From Actinacidiphila sp. DG2A-62 (GTDB lineage: Bacteria > Actinomycetota > Actinomycetes > Streptomycetales > Streptomycetaceae), in assembly GCF_035825295.1 (NCBI RefSeq), contig NZ_JAYMGI010000002.1:2644001-2708000 (forward strand): a DNA stretch of 64,000 nucleotides. Reading direction: 5' to 3'. Positions 40,171 through 50,818 of this stretch are shown piece by piece (positions within the stretch are counted from its first letter, which is position 1; each line of letters begins with the position of its first letter). The translations under genes were made by a program, and so were the position numbers. A model generated the notes under the pieces. It saw only the letters and a program-made list of their open reading frames with translations, searched no databases and was not told the DNA's origin.

Positions 40171-41226
40171 ATGCGATTGTCGATCGTAGTGCCCTGCTTC
40201 AACGAGGAGGCCGTCATCGGCCTCTTCGACCAGCGGATCCGCGAGACCCTGGACGCCCTGACCGTCGACTACGAGCTGTGCTACGTCGACGACGGCAGCG
40301 CCGACGGCACCCTGGACGCGCTGCGCGCGCTGGCCCGCGGCCGGGAGGCGAGCACCCGCTACGTCTCCTTCAGCCGCAACTTCGGCAAGGAGGCCGGCAT
40401 CCTGGCCGGTCTGAAGGAGGCCACCGGGGACGCGGTGGTCGTCATGGACGCGGACCTCCAGCACCCGCCGGAGCTGCTCGGGCGGATGCTGGAGCTGTTC
40501 CGGGCCGGCCACGACCAGGTGATCGCCCGCCGCACCCGGGAGGGCGACCGGCCGCTGCGCAGCGCGCTGAGCCGGTTGTACTACCGGGTGGTGAACAACT
40601 GGGTGGACGTCGAACTCACCGACGGCGTAGGGGACTTCCGGCTGCTGTCGCGGCGGGCGGTGGACGCGCTGCTGGCCATGCCGGAGTACAACCGCTTCTC
40701 CAAGGGCCTGTTCTCCTGGATCGGCTTCGACACGGTCACCTTCGACTACCGCAACGCCGCGCGGGAGGCCGGCGAGACCAAGTGGCGGTTCGGCGCGCTG
40801 GTCAACTACGGCATCGACGGGCTGATCTCCTTCAACGACCGGCCGCTGCGGCTGGCGATCTACCTCGGCATGACGATGGCCGCGGTCGCCGCGGTGTACG
40901 CGGTGGTGGTCACCGTGCTGGCGATGATCGAGGGGCCGGACGTGCCCGGCTATGTGACGCTGATGGTGGCGGTGGTCGGGCTCGGCGGGCTGCAGATGCT
41001 GATGCTGGGGCTGATCGGCGAGTACATCGGGCGGATCTACTACGAGACCAAGCGGCGGCCGCACTTCCTGGTCAAGGAGACGAACGCGGCGCGGGCCTTC
41101 GCGGTGGCCCGGCAGGGCGGCGTGCCGGCTGCCGCCGGGGCGGGCGGTCCCGTGGTGGCCGGGCCCGGCGCGGCGAGCGCGCAGGCGGAGGCAGCCGCGC
41201 CGGCGACCCGGCCCGCGGTCCGTTGA
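40171..41226 (+). CDS. GT2 polyprenyl-phosphate glycosyltransferase (DPM1/GtrB-like)
   Basis: 351 residues from ATG 40171 (MRLSIVVPCFNEEAVIGLFD); an upstream in-frame start at 40120 adds residues unlike the family. The catalytic domain has CYVDDGSADGTLDALRALAR, VSFSRNFGKEAGILAGLKEA and VVVMDADLQHPPELLGRMLE. Two C-terminal TM helices (AIYLGMTMAAVAAVYAVVVT, YVTLMVAVVGLGGLQMLMLG) follow. It should load a sugar from a nucleotide donor onto polyprenyl phosphate. Its stop overlaps the TTG start of a GtrA gene, the usual partner. Confidence 0.93.
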   Translation: MRLSIVVPCFNEEAVIGLFDQRIRETLDALTVDYELCYVDDGSADGTLDALRALARGREASTRYVSFSRNFGKEAGILAGLKEATGDAVVVMDADLQHPPELLGRMLELFRAGHDQVIARRTREGDRPLRSALSRLYYRVVNNWVDVELTDGVGDFRLLSRRAVDALLAMPEYNRFSKGLFSWIGFDTVTFDYRNAAREAGETKWRFGALVNYGIDGLISFNDRPLRLAIYLGMTMAAVAAVYAVVVTVLAMIEGPDVPGYVTLMVAVVGLGGLQMLMLGLIGEYIGRIYYETKRRPHFLVKETNAARAFAVARQGGVPAAAGAGGPVVAGPGAASAQAEAAAPATRPAVR

Positions 41227-41666
41227 GCGCGCCGGACGCCGCGCGCGGGACGGGCGGCCCCGCGCGGGCGGCGCGCGGGGCGTGGCCGCAGGTCGCGCGG
41301 TTCGCGATGGTCGGCGTGGTCAACACCGGGACCTTCTACGGCTGCTACCTGGCGCTGCGGCCCTGGCTGCCGTACTTCGCCGCGTACACCGCGGCGTTCG
41401 TGCTGAGCATGACCGGGTCGTTCTTCCTCAACACCTACTTCACCTACCGCACCCGGCCGACCTGGCGGAAGTTCCTGCTCTTCCCGCTGACCAACCTCAC
41501 CAACTACGTGGTGACCGGCGCGGGCGTCTACGTGCTGGTGGAGTGGGCGCACGTGAACGACCGCGTCGCCCCGCTGGCCGCGGCGGTCGCCGCGATCCCC
41601 TTCACCTACGTCCTCTCCCGCCGCATCCTGACCCGGCCGGGCCCGCAGCCCGAGCCGTCCGCGTGA
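41223..41666 (+). CDS. GtrA family polyprenyl-phosphate-sugar flippase
   Basis: 147 residues from TTG 41223, overlapping the previous stop as TTGA. Four TM helices in the GtrA pattern: VARFAMVGVVNTGTFYGCYL, YFAAYTAAFVLSMTGSFFLN with the conserved TYFTYRTR, LTNYVVTGAGVYVLVEWAHV and AVAAIPFTYVLSRRIL. It probably moves the lipid-linked sugar made by the preceding GT2 across the membrane for a GT-C-type transferase, which is not in this window. Confidence 0.92.
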   Translation: MSAPDAARGTGGPARAARGAWPQVARFAMVGVVNTGTFYGCYLALRPWLPYFAAYTAAFVLSMTGSFFLNTYFTYRTRPTWRKFLLFPLTNLTNYVVTGAGVYVLVEWAHVNDRVAPLAAAVAAIPFTYVLSRRILTRPGPQPEPSA

Positions 41667-41700
41667 GCCGCGGCCGGCCGGATCCCCGGGCCCGGACGGC

Positions 41701-43143
41701 TCACGCGAACGGGTCGAACCCGCGGTATTCCTGCTCGGCCTCGTCGCGCTCGGCCTGGCGGTCGCGGCGACGGGTGACGGCCGGGCGGGGCGCCTCGAAA
41801 CGGTGGTCCTCGCCGCGTCGGCCGAGCATCTCCGCGCCGGCGGCGATCGTGGGCTCCCAGTCGAAGACGACCGCGTCGTCCTCGGGGCCGATGGCGACGC
41901 CGTCGCCGGGGCGGGCGCCGGCCTTGAGGAGCTCGTCCTCGACGCCCAGGCGGTTGAGCCGGTCGGCGAGGTAGCCGACCGCCTCGTCGTTGGAGAAGTC
42001 GGTCTGCACCACCCAGCGTTCGGGCTTCTCGCCGCGCACCCGGTACAGGCTGTCGCCCTCGCGGGTGACGGTGAACCCGGCGTCGTCGACCGCCTGCGGG
42101 CGGATCACCACGCGGGTGGGCTCCTCCGCGGGCTGCGCCGCGCGGGTGTCGGCGACGATCCTGGCCAGCGCGAACGACAGCTCCCGCAGCCCCTCGTGGG
42201 AGACCGCGGAGACCTCGAAGACCTGGTAGCCGCGGGCCTGGAGGTCCGGGCGGATCATCTCGGCCAGCTCCCGGCCGTCGGGCACGTCCACCTTGTTGAG
42301 CACCACGACGCGCGGCCGGTCCTCCAGGCCCGCGCCGTAGGCCCGCAGCTCCTCCTCGATCACGTCGAGGTCGGTGGCCGGGTCGCGGTCGGACTCCAGC
42401 GTCGCGGTGTCCAGCACGTGCACCAGCACCGAGCAGCGCTCGACGTGCCGCAGGAACTCCAGGCCCAGGCCGCGCCCCTGGCTCGCGCCGGGGATCAGGC
42501 CCGGCACGTCGGCGATGGTGTAGACGGTCGCGCCCGCGGTGACCACGCCGAGGTTGGGCACCAGCGTGGTGAAGGGGTAGTCGGCGATCTTCGGCTTGGC
42601 CGCGGACAGCACCGAGATGAGCGAGGACTTGCCAGCGCTGGGATAGCCGACCAGCGCCACGTCGGCGACCGTCTTCAGCTCCAGCACGATGTCCTGGGCC
42701 GTGCCGGGCTCGCCGAGCAGCGCGAAGCCGGGGGCCTTGCGGCGGGCCGAGGCCAGCGCCGCGTTGCCCAGGCCGCCGCGGCCGCCCTGGCCGGCCACGA
42801 ACCGGGTGCCCTGGCCGACCAGGTCGGCCAGCACGTTGCCGTCCCGGTCCAGCACCACGGTGCCGTCGGGCACCGGCAGCACCAGGTCCGTGCCGTCCTT
42901 GCCGGAGCGGTGGCCGCCCTCGCCGGGCTTGCCGTTGGTGGCCTTGCGGTGCGGGCTGTGGTGGTAGTCCAGCAGCGTCGTGACGTCCTGGTCGACCACC
43001 AGGACGACATCGCCGCCGCGGCCGCCGTTGCCGCCGTCCGGGCCGCCCAGCGGCTTGAACTTCTCCCGGTGCACGGAGGCGCAGCCGTGGCCTCCGTTAC
43101 CCGCGGCGACATGCAGCTCGACGCGGTCCACGAAGGTGGTCAT
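41701..43143 (-). CDS. obgE: Obg family GTPase
   Basis: 480 residues from ATG 43143, with GGAGGAAG upstream. Obg links GTP level, ribosome assembly and, in streptomycetes, the onset of differentiation. The Gly-rich Obg fold ([34 protein letters not shown]) is followed by a G domain: P-loop GYPSAGKSS at 166-174, switch [33 protein letters not shown]. An OCT domain ([20 protein letters not shown]) and a basic/acidic tail complete it. Placed after rplU-rpmA as in most bacteria. Confidence 0.97.
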   Translation of the reverse strand: MTTFVDRVELHVAAGNGGHGCASVHREKFKPLGGPDGGNGGRGGDVVLVVDQDVTTLLDYHHSPHRKATNGKPGEGGHRSGKDGTDLVLPVPDGTVVLDRDGNVLADLVGQGTRFVAGQGGRGGLGNAALASARRKAPGFALLGEPGTAQDIVLELKTVADVALVGYPSAGKSSLISVLSAAKPKIADYPFTTLVPNLGVVTAGATVYTIADVPGLIPGASQGRGLGLEFLRHVERCSVLVHVLDTATLESDRDPATDLDVIEEELRAYGAGLEDRPRVVVLNKVDVPDGRELAEMIRPDLQARGYQVFEVSAVSHEGLRELSFALARIVADTRAAQPAEEPTRVVIRPQAVDDAGFTVTREGDSLYRVRGEKPERWVVQTDFSNDEAVGYLADRLNRLGVEDELLKAGARPGDGVAIGPEDDAVVFDWEPTIAAGAEMLGRRGEDHRFEAPRPAVTRRRDRQAERDEAEQEYRGFDPFA

Positions 43144-43182
43144 GGTGCTTCCTCCATCTGCGTGACGGTTCTTCGAACAGAC

Positions 43183-43228
43183 CGAGGGCGGCCCCGCGTC
43201 CCGTTGCCGGGAGCGGAGTCCGCCCTCG
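43183..43228 (-). terminator. Possible terminator between rpmA and obgE
   Basis: CGAGGGCGG (43183-43191) pairs with CCGCCCTCG (43220-43228) across a 28-nt loop that can fold further. It has no T-tract. It may end or attenuate the rplU-rpmA transcript ahead of obgE. Confidence 0.45.
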
Positions 43229-43257
43229 AAGATCCTCGGCTGTGCCCGACCCGGGGG

Positions 43258-43512
43258 TCAGGCCGCCGGGACGATGTTCACGACGCGACGGCCGCGCTTC
43301 GTGCCGAACTCGACCGCACCGGCGGACAGCGCGAACAGCGTGTCGTCCTTGCCGATGCCGACGCCGGAGCCCGGGTGGAAGTGGGTGCCGCGCTGGCGGA
43401 CGATGATCTCACCGGCGTTGACGACCTGGCCGCCGAAGCGCTTGACGCCGAGCCGCTGAGCGTTGGAGTCGCGGCCGTTCCGGGTGGACGACGCGCCCTT
43501 CTTGTGTGCCAT
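43258..43512 (-). CDS. rpmA: 50S ribosomal protein L27 (bL27)
   Basis: 84 residues from ATG 43512. The start [20 protein letters not shown] and the segments [20 protein letters not shown] and [20 protein letters not shown] are canonical bL27, whose N-terminus reaches the peptidyl-transferase centre. It starts 22 bp after the rplU stop. Confidence 0.98.
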   Translation of the reverse strand: MAHKKGASSTRNGRDSNAQRLGVKRFGGQVVNAGEIIVRQRGTHFHPGSGVGIGKDDTLFALSAGAVEFGTKRGRRVVNIVPAA

Positions 43513-43534
43513 CTCGAAAGTCTCCTGTAGTCCG

Positions 43535-43855
43535 TTACTTCGCGGCCGCGGGGATGCCGGTGATCTTCAGCGCCGTGTACTGCTGGCGGTGACCCTGACG
43601 GCGGCGGTAGCCGGTCTTGTTCTTGTAGCGCAGGATGTCGATCTTCTGGCCCTTGTGGTGATCGACGATCTCGGCCTCGACCTTGATGCCGGCCAGCACC
43701 CAGGGGTCGCTCGTGACGGCCTCGCCGTCCACGACGAGCAGCGTCGACAGCTCGACGGCGTCGCCGACCTTGCCGGTGGGAATCTTGTCGACCTCGACGA
43801 TGTCGCCGACGGCCACCTTGTGCTGGCGGCCACCGCTACGCACGATCGCGTACAC
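43535..43855 (-). CDS. rplU: 50S ribosomal protein L21 (bL21)
   Basis: 106 residues from GTG 43855 ([20 protein letters not shown]). [20 protein letters not shown] and [17 protein letters not shown] are the family's closing elements. The frame is open further upstream to 44038 but the extension is not L21-like. The 290 bp between it and the rne stop must contain the rplU-rpmA promoter and leader; I see no defined riboswitch there. Confidence 0.97.
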   Translation of the reverse strand: MYAIVRSGGRQHKVAVGDIVEVDKIPTGKVGDAVELSTLLVVDGEAVTSDPWVLAGIKVEAEIVDHHKGQKIDILRYKNKTGYRRRQGHRQQYTALKITGIPAAAK

Positions 43856-44078
43856 GCGGAACTCACTCTCTGCTCGATGCGGACCCCTGATGCCAGCGCC
43901 CGCTTCGTGTGCGGTGCCGCACATGACCGGGGGCCTCTCCCGTCCGACTCCGCCGCTCGGGCCGCGGTCTGCGGGAGGAAGGTGCTCAGGCGTATAGGCG
44001 CACAAACGCCGGAGGTCAAGACTACGGACTGCGTCCACCCCCGGTCAAATCGCCCGGGAGCGGCACGGGGAGGCCGCC

Positions 44079-44117
44079 GCGGGCGCCGCGTCCGATGTTG
44101 TCGGGCGCGGCGCCCGC
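44079..44117 (-). terminator. Hairpin terminator after rne
   Basis: GCGGGCGCCGCG (44079-44090) and CGCGGCGCCCGC (44106-44117) form a 12-bp stem with a 15-nt loop, 31 bp past the rne stop. No T-tract. Confidence 0.65.
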
Positions 44118-44147
44118 CGCGGGATCACCGCGCGGCCTGGCGCCGGG

Positions 44148-47100
44148 TCACTCCGCGGGGGCGGCGGACTTCTGCGCCGCGGCCTTCTTCGTCGTGGCCT
44201 TCTTGGCGGTCTTCTTCGCGGTCGTCTTCTTGGCCGCGACCTTCTTCGCGGCGACCTTCTTGGCCGCCGTCTTCTTCGCGGTCTTGCGCGCGGCCCGCTT
44301 GGCGGCCGGGGCCGCCTCGGCCTCGGAACCCTCGGAACCCTCGGAACCCTCGGTGCCCTCGGACGCGGCCGGGCCCTCGGCGGCCGTGGAGCCGTCGGCC
44401 GCGGGCGCGGCCGGGACGACCACGACGGCCGGCTCGTCCGCGGCGGGGGCCGCGACCTCGCGGGTGACGCGGCGGCGGGCCCGGACCGGCGGCTCGGTGG
44501 AGACCGCGGCCGCGGGCGCGGCGACGTCGGGGACCGGGGTGGCGGGCGCGTCGGCCGGGACGACGACGACCGCGGCTTCCTGCGCGGCCGGCGGCGATCC
44601 GGCGGGGGCGGTCGCCTTGCGGGTCGCGCGCCGCCGGGTGCGGGCGGGCGGCTCCGAGGAGACCGCGGGCGCCGCCGGCGCCGCGACCGGCTCGGCCGGC
44701 TCCGCCGCCACGGTCGCCTCGCCCGCCTCGACGTCCGGCTCGCTGACCGGCACGACCACCACGGCGGGCTCGGGCTCGCGGCCAGGCCGGCGGCGCCGGC
44801 CGGTGCGGTGGCCTTGCGGGCGCCGCGGCGCCGGCCGCGGCCCCGCGCGGTCGCGGCGGCCTCGGCCTCCGCGGCACTGCCGAACCACTCCTCCTCCGGG
44901 TCGCCCACCGACGGCACCAGGTCGGACTCGCCGACCTCGATCGGCTCCAGCTCGGGCAGCTGCTCGACCTCCGGCACCTCGGCCGCCGCGGGCTCGGCGG
45001 CCTCGACCGCCTCCGCGGGGGCGGCCTCCACGTGCTCGTGGCCCTCGGCGCCGCCGCCCCGGCCGCCGCGCCGCTTGCGCTTGCCGCCGCCGCCGGACGT
45101 CGTCGCCTGGTCCATGTGGACGATCACGCCGCGCCCGTTGCAGTGCACGCAGGTCTCGGAGAAGGACTCCAGCAGGCCCTGGCCGACCCGCTTGCGGGTC
45201 ATCTGCACCAGGCCGAGCGAGGTCACCTCGGCCACCTGGTGCTTGGTCCGGTCCCGGCCCAGGCACTCCAGCAGCCGGCGCATCACCAGGTCGCGGTTGG
45301 ACTCCAGCACCATGTCGATGAAGTCGATCACGACGATGCCGCCGAGGTCCCGCAGCCGCAGCTGGCGGACGATCTCCTCGGCCGCCTCCAGGTTGTTGCG
45401 GGTGACCGTCTCCTCCAGGTTGCCGCCCTGGCCGGTGAACTTGCCGGTGTTGACGTCGATGACCACCATGGCCTCGGTCTTGTCGATCACCAGCGAGCCG
45501 CCGGACGGCAGCCACACCTTGCGGTCCAGCGCCTTCAGCAGCTGCTCGTCGATCCGGTACGACGCGAAGACGTCCACCTCGGAGGTCCACCGCGACAGCC
45601 GCTCCACCAGGTCGGGCGCGACGTGCGAGACGTACTCGTGGATGGTCTGCCAGGCCTCGTCGCCGCTGACAATGACCTTGGAGAAGTCCTCGTTGAAGAT
45701 GTCCCGGACCACCCGCACGGTCATGTCGGGCTCGCCGTAGAGCAGCGTGGGGGCGTTGCCGCTGCCGTTCTTGGACTTCTTCCTGATGTCCTCCCACTGC
45801 GCCTGCAGCCGGGCCACGTCGCGGCGCAGCTCGTCCTCGCTGGCGCCCTCGGCGGCGGTGCGCACGATGACGCCCGCGTCCTCGGGGACGATCTTCTTCA
45901 GGATGGTCTTCAGCCGGGCCCGCTCGGTGTCCGGCAGCTTGCGGCTGATGCCGGTCATCGAGCCCTCGGGCACGTAGACCAGATAGCGGCCGGGCAGTGA
46001 GACCTGGCTGGTCAGGCGGGCGCCCTTGTGGCCGATCGGGTCCTTGGTGACCTGGACGAGCACCGGCTGGCCGGACTTGAGCGCGGACTCGATGCGGCGC
46101 GGGCCGCCGGAGACGCCCAGCGCCTCGAAGTTGACCTCGCCGGCGTACAGGACCGCGTTGCGACCCTTGCCGATGTCGACGAACGCCGCCTCCATGGAGG
46201 GCAGCACGTTCTGCACCTTGCCCAGGTAGACGTTGCCGACGTAGGAGGTGGACTGCTCCTTGTTGACGTAGTGCTCGACGAGGACGCCGTCCTCCAGCAC
46301 GCCGATCTGGGTGCGCTCGCCGTTCTGCCGGACCACCATCACGCGCTCGACGGCCTCGCGACGGGCCAGGAACTCGGCCTCGGTGATGATCGGCACCCGG
46401 CGGCGGCCCTGCTCGCGGCCCTCGCGGCGGCGCTGCTTCTTGGCCTCCAGCCGGGTGGAGCCCTTGATGGACTGCACCTCGTCGGCGCCGGTGCCCTCGG
46501 ACTTCGGACGCGGCTCGCGGACCTTGGTGACGGTGCGCTCGGGGTCGTCCGCGGCGCTGTCGTCGGAGCCGGCGTCGGAACCGCGGCGACGGCGGCGGCG
46601 CCGGCGCCTGCTGCTGGAGCTGGAGCCGGAGGGGCCGTTGCCGTCCTCGGCGTCCTCGCCGTCCTGGTCCCGGTCGTCCTCGTCGCGGGTCTCGTCCTCG
46701 TCCTCGGCGGACTCGTCCTGCTCGTGGTCGGCGGACTCGCCCCGGCGGCGGCGACGGCCGCCGCGGCGACGGCGGCGCGACGGGCGCTCGTCGCCGGACT
46801 CCTCGGTGTCGTCCTGGCCGTCGTGTCCGTCCTGATCCTCGTGCTCGGCGCTGTCGTCGGCGTCGGCGGTCTCGACCTCGGGCTCGTCGGCGGCAGCAGC
46901 GGCCTGCTCGGGCGCCGCGCCGCGACGGCGGCGACGGCGGCGCGAGCCGCGGCCCTCCTCCGCCTGGGCCTCGTCGCCGTCGGGGCCGTCGGGGCCGTCG
47001 TGCTGCTGGTCGCGGTCCTGCTGGTCCTGGGCGTGGTCCTGCTCGCCGGCGGCGTCCGCGGCGGCGGGCCGACCGGGCTCGGGGGCCTGGAAGACCGGCG

Positions 47101-48681
47101 GCTGGAAGACGGCGACCGCGGGGCGGGTGGCCCGGCGGCGGCCGCGCGCCGGGCGGGGCTCCTCCTCCGCGCCCTCGGTGCGCACGTCGAGCCGGACGGA
47201 GGCGGCGGGCACGCCGAACGCGTCGGCGATCGCGGTCACCGCCTCGGCGGTCGCGTCCTCCGGCGTCTCGCCGTAGCCGCGGATCTCGTACGCGTCGTCG
47301 ATCTCGACGCCCCAGCCGTCGCCGTCCCGGAAGGCGCGGCCGGTGTACGTGCGCTCCTCCTCGGCCGCGGCGTCCGTGTCGCCGGTGTCGCCGGTGTCGT
47401 CCTTGGGCGCGAGGGAGCCGGGGCGCAGGCGGCGCGAGCCGTCCCCCGCGGAGAACGTCGGGATCGCTGCGCCCCTGCGGCTGCGGCCGCGCCGCGAGCC
47501 GGACCCGGTCTCCTCGGCGGCGGACTCGGCCTGCCGGCTCTGCCGCGGCTGCCTGGTCTGCTTGGTCTCCTCGGCCGCGGTACGGCCGCGGGCCGGGGCG
47601 TCGGCCTCGGCGGCGGGGCCGGCGCGGGCGTCTCCTGCGCGGCGGGCGCCGGGGCTCCGGCGGGCGCGGTCGCCTTGCGCGTCGCGCGACGGCGCTTCGG
47701 CGCGGCCGGCTCGGCGGCCTCCGCGACGGGCTCGGCGGGCGCGACGTCGGGGGTCGCGGGCGCCTCGGCGGCGGGCTGCGCGGGCGTCTCCTGCGCGGCG
47801 GGCGCCGGTGCTCCGGCGGGCGCGGTCGCCTTACGGGTCGCACGACGGCGCTTCGGCGCGGCCGGCTCGGCGGTCTCCGCGACGGGCTCGACGGGCTCGG
47901 CGGGCGCGACGCTCTCGGCGGCGCCGCCGGTCTCCACCACGACCTCGGCGGCCTCGGCGGCAGCCGGTGAACCGGCCGGCGCGGTCGCCTTGCGCGTGGC
48001 GCGACGGCGCTTCGGCGCGGCCGGCTCCGCGGCCTCGGAGGCATCGCCGGCGGGTGCGACCTCGGCGGGCGCGGCGCTCTCGCTCACGGCGGCGGATTCG
48101 ACGACGACCTCGGCGGCCTCCGCCGCGGCCGGCGAACCGGCGGGCGCGGTGGCCTTACGGGTGGCGCGGCGACGCTTCGGCGCGGCCGGCTCCGCGGCCT
48201 CGGTGGCCGCGTCCGCGCTCTCCGCGGCGACCGGCTGCGACTCGGGGGCCGACGCGGCGGTCTTGCGGGTCGCGCGGCGCCGGGGCGCGGGCGCCGGGGC
48301 CTGCTCGGCGGCCTCCGCGTCCGGCGCGGGAACGGCCTCGGCGGCGGGCGCGGTCGCCTTGCGCGTCGCCCGGCGACGGGTGGGCGCGGCGGGCTCCTCC
48401 GGCGTCTCCGCGGTCACGGCGGCGTCGGCGGCTTCCGCGGCCGGCGCGGCGGTCTTGCGGGTCGCGCGGCGACGCTTCGGCGCTGCGGCCTCGGGCTCGG
48501 CCCCGGCGGCCTCGGTCTCGGCCGCGGTGCTCGGCGCGGCGTCGGCCGCGGTCTCCGCGGGGGAGCCGGCCGGGCGGGAAGCGGCCCGCCGCCTGCGGCG
48601 CGGGGCCGCGGAGTCCTCGGCGGCGTTCTGCTGGGTGTTCGGTTCGGTGGGGGTGTCGGTGGGTTCGGTCTGGTCCGGCAT
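44148..48681 (-). CDS. rne: Ribonuclease E/G with repeat-rich arms (two frameshifts)
   Basis: 1511 residues from ATG 48681 (MPDQTEPTDTPTEP) if two missing bases are restored, near 47611-47620 (GGGG run) and 44780-44786. The N-terminal arm carries seven KRRRATRK-type basic repeats, then TYTGRAFRDGDGWGVEIDDA, then long Arg/Asp blocks. The core has an S1 domain (NVYLGKVQNVLPSMEAAFVD), the catalytic metal site (VVIDVNTGKFTGQGGNLEET, GGIVVIDFIDM) and the Zn-link CVHCNGRG. The C-terminal arm has three more such repeats and ends in a Lys/Ala tail (KKTAAKKVAAKK) like histone H1. It degrades mRNA and matures rRNA. The core placed between disordered arms is typical of actinobacteria. Confidence 0.94.
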
Positions 48682-48895
48682 TCGGGCAGTGCTCCCGTCG
48701 TGCTCCCGGGCGCCGCGCCCTGTTCGGGCCGGCAGCCGCTTGGGTCGCGGGGCCGGCCTCCGGGGCGCGGGCGCCGCACGGGAGCTTGTCGTGTCGCTCG
48801 CCGGCCCGCCCGCAGGGGCCGGCGAAAGTCTCATGTGGTCAGCGCCGCCGGCCCCGGGTGGCTCCCGGTCCCTCGGCGACGCGTCGACGCCGTAC

Positions 48896-49720
48896 CTAGG
48901 CGGAACCGGCAGGCACCGCCACGGCGTCGCGATCGGGCGCGAGCGGGTCGGTGACCGTGCCGGACTCCTCGTCGAGCGGCCCCTGCGCCAGCCTGGTCAC
49001 CGCTGCGGGGACCGGCGGCGCGAGGTCGGCCGCCGCGCGGAGGCCGGACAGTACGTCGTCGGGCCGTACGGCAGGTGTCAGATGCCGCACAACCAGCCGC
49101 AGTATCGCACAAGCAGCGCGCCCGGGCCCATCGGCACCCGTTTCCGGTGCGTCGGCGGCCCCGCCGGCGACTCCGGCGGCGGGCACGCCGGCGCCGGCGC
49201 CGACCGCGTCCACCGCCTGCTCCGGGTCGTCATCGACCCACAGGCGGGTGACGGCGGTGCGGCAGTCGAAGGCGCGGACACCGTTCTTCGTGGTGCGCGT
49301 GACCTCGACGGCGTCCGCGGCCATGAACACCGCGACCGCTCGCCGGGCCTCCTCGGGGGCGACGCCGTCCAGCCTCAGCTGCCACACCGACGCCTCCAGG
49401 CGCTCGGCGAGCCCGGAGGTCCGGGCCTCGACCGCCTCGATCACGTCCAGGCCGGGCGGCAGCGACTCGTCCAGCGCGCGCCGCAGTTCCTCGGGGTCGC
49501 GGAACCGGGCGAGGGCGATCTCCAGATACTCGGCCTCGCTGCCGACGCCGGTGGGAGCGGCGTTGGCGTACGACACCTTCGGGTGCGGGGTGAAGCCCGC
49601 CGAGTACGCCATGGGCACCTCGGCGCGGCGCAGGGCCCGCTCGAATGCGCGCTGGAAGTCGCGATGGCTGGTGAACCGGAGGCGGCCGCGCTTGGTGTAG
49701 CGCAGGCGGATGCGCTGCAC
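48896..49720 (-). CDS. TIGR03936-type radical-SAM-associated protein (DUF2344)
   Basis: 274 residues from GTG 49720. The opening (MQRIRLRYTKRGRLRFTSHR, DFQRAFERALRRAEVPMAYS, AGFTPHPKVSYANAAPTGVG) is the family signature. This protein normally sits beside, or is fused to, the B12-binding radical SAM protein of type TIGR03960. Its partner gene is in the window but 9.1 kb away (58871-60832), with an accessory stretch and a recombinase between. No catalytic function is established. Confidence 0.93.
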   Translation of the reverse strand: MQRIRLRYTKRGRLRFTSHRDFQRAFERALRRAEVPMAYSAGFTPHPKVSYANAAPTGVGSEAEYLEIALARFRDPEELRRALDESLPPGLDVIEAVEARTSGLAERLEASVWQLRLDGVAPEEARRAVAVFMAADAVEVTRTTKNGVRAFDCRTAVTRLWVDDDPEQAVDAVGAGAGVPAAGVAGGAADAPETGADGPGRAACAILRLVVRHLTPAVRPDDVLSGLRAAADLAPPVPAAVTRLAQGPLDEESGTVTDPLAPDRDAVAVPAGSA

Positions 49721-50083
49721 CGCCGGTGCCGGCGGCGGGCCTTCGGGCTGTCGCTTGCCCAGTGTCGTTCAGTCCCTCGGTCGTGCCTCTGTCCGGGGCG
49801 TCCGTGCGCGGCGCACGGCTGCTCGTCTTCGGCCTTCTTCTGTCGTCGTCTTCTCTTCGCCGTCGCGGTCCCGGGGACGTCGTGCGAGTGGCTGGTGCCA
49901 CCCTCCGGTGCCGCATGCGCCGGCGTCGCGCGGGCGGTGGCTCACCGGATGTGGGCCCTACCGCCGCGTCATGTCCAAGGTTACGCCGCCTCGCGTGTCG
50001 TACGGGACGCCGCGTTGCCAGCCTGTGGAAAACTCCCCCGGCCCAGTCGCGCGTCGGGTTCCGCGGTCCTCCCCGGACGTTCC
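49721..50083. other. 363-bp gap without a gene
   Basis: It lies between a minus-strand membrane protein ending at 50084 and the minus-strand TIGR03936 gene starting at 49720, so it should hold the latter's promoter. A TTTTCCACA sequence (DnaA-box-like, minus strand, near 50024) is present. No convincing ORF or RNA is visible. Confidence 0.4.
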
Positions 50084-50818
50084 TCAGCGTCCGAACAGCG
50101 CGCGCCGCGCGTCCGCGAGCGCGGCTCGCACGGGGTGCAGGACCTCCCGCCGCACCCAGCGCAGCGCGACGCCGAGCGCGCGGAAGAAGGGGGCGCCGGT
50201 GTACCGCCAGACGAACGCCACCGGGACCGCGACCAGCACCCGGAACAGCCGCGCGAGACCGCGCCCGACCGCCCGGCTCACCGCGGCGCCGACCCGCCAC
50301 GCCGCCGCGACCGCCGCTGCCGCCTCACGCAGCACCGGCAGCAGCGCCCTGCGCCACAGGAACCGCAGCGGCACCACGACCACCGCGTTCAGCAGCAGGC
50401 CGAGCCCGCGGACCAGCGGCCTCAGCACGTGCTCCCACAGCGCGGCGAGCGGCCGGACCAGCAGCCACCGGGCCAGGAAGCCGGCCGCCGCGCCGATCCC
50501 GCGCAGCACCGGACGCAGCACGTACCGCCAGAGCCAGACCGCCGGTACGACGATCAGCACGCGACCGGCGGGCGCGAGGACGTACCGCCACAGCGCGGTG
50601 AGCAGCCGGTCCAGCGCACGCAGCAGCGGCAGCAGCACGTATCGGCCGATCAGCCGCGCGACGGCGACCAGCGCGTCCCAGAGCAGCCGCAACGGCAGCA
50701 CGACCGCGAACGCCACAATGCGGACGGGTACGCGTACGACGGCGACCAGGCAGCCGTCGCCGCCCGCGCCCGGGCCGCCGCCCGCCCCCTTCGGCCCTTG
50801 CGGCCACCCACCAGCCAT
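50084..50818 (-). CDS. Membrane protein built of WRYVLxP repeats (unknown function)
   Basis: 244 residues from ATG 50818. After a 20-residue Gly-rich start the protein is a series of amphipathic/hydrophobic segments. About six related units of 25-30 residues occur: IGRYVLLPLLRAL, LWRYVLAPAGRVL, LWRYVLRPVLRGIG, LWEHVLRPLVRGLG, LWRRALLPVLREA, VWRYTGAPFFRALG. Arg residues alternate with hydrophobic faces and there are almost no acidic residues in the middle. It could lie along the membrane rather than cross it at every segment. Family not recognised. Confidence 0.7.
   Translation of the reverse strand: MAGGWPQGPKGAGGGPGAGGDGCLVAVVRVPVRIVAFAVVLPLRLLWDALVAVARLIGRYVLLPLLRALDRLLTALWRYVLAPAGRVLIVVPAVWLWRYVLRPVLRGIGAAAGFLARWLLVRPLAALWEHVLRPLVRGLGLLLNAVVVVPLRFLWRRALLPVLREAAAAVAAAWRVGAAVSRAVGRGLARLFRVLVAVPVAFVWRYTGAPFFRALGVALRWVRREVLHPVRAALADARRALFGR

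Noticed and set aside
43856..44147. Possible L21 leader riboregulator upstream of rplU
   Set aside because: The region must hold the rplU promoter, but apart from the rne terminator hairpin I cannot fold a specific conserved leader from one sequence.
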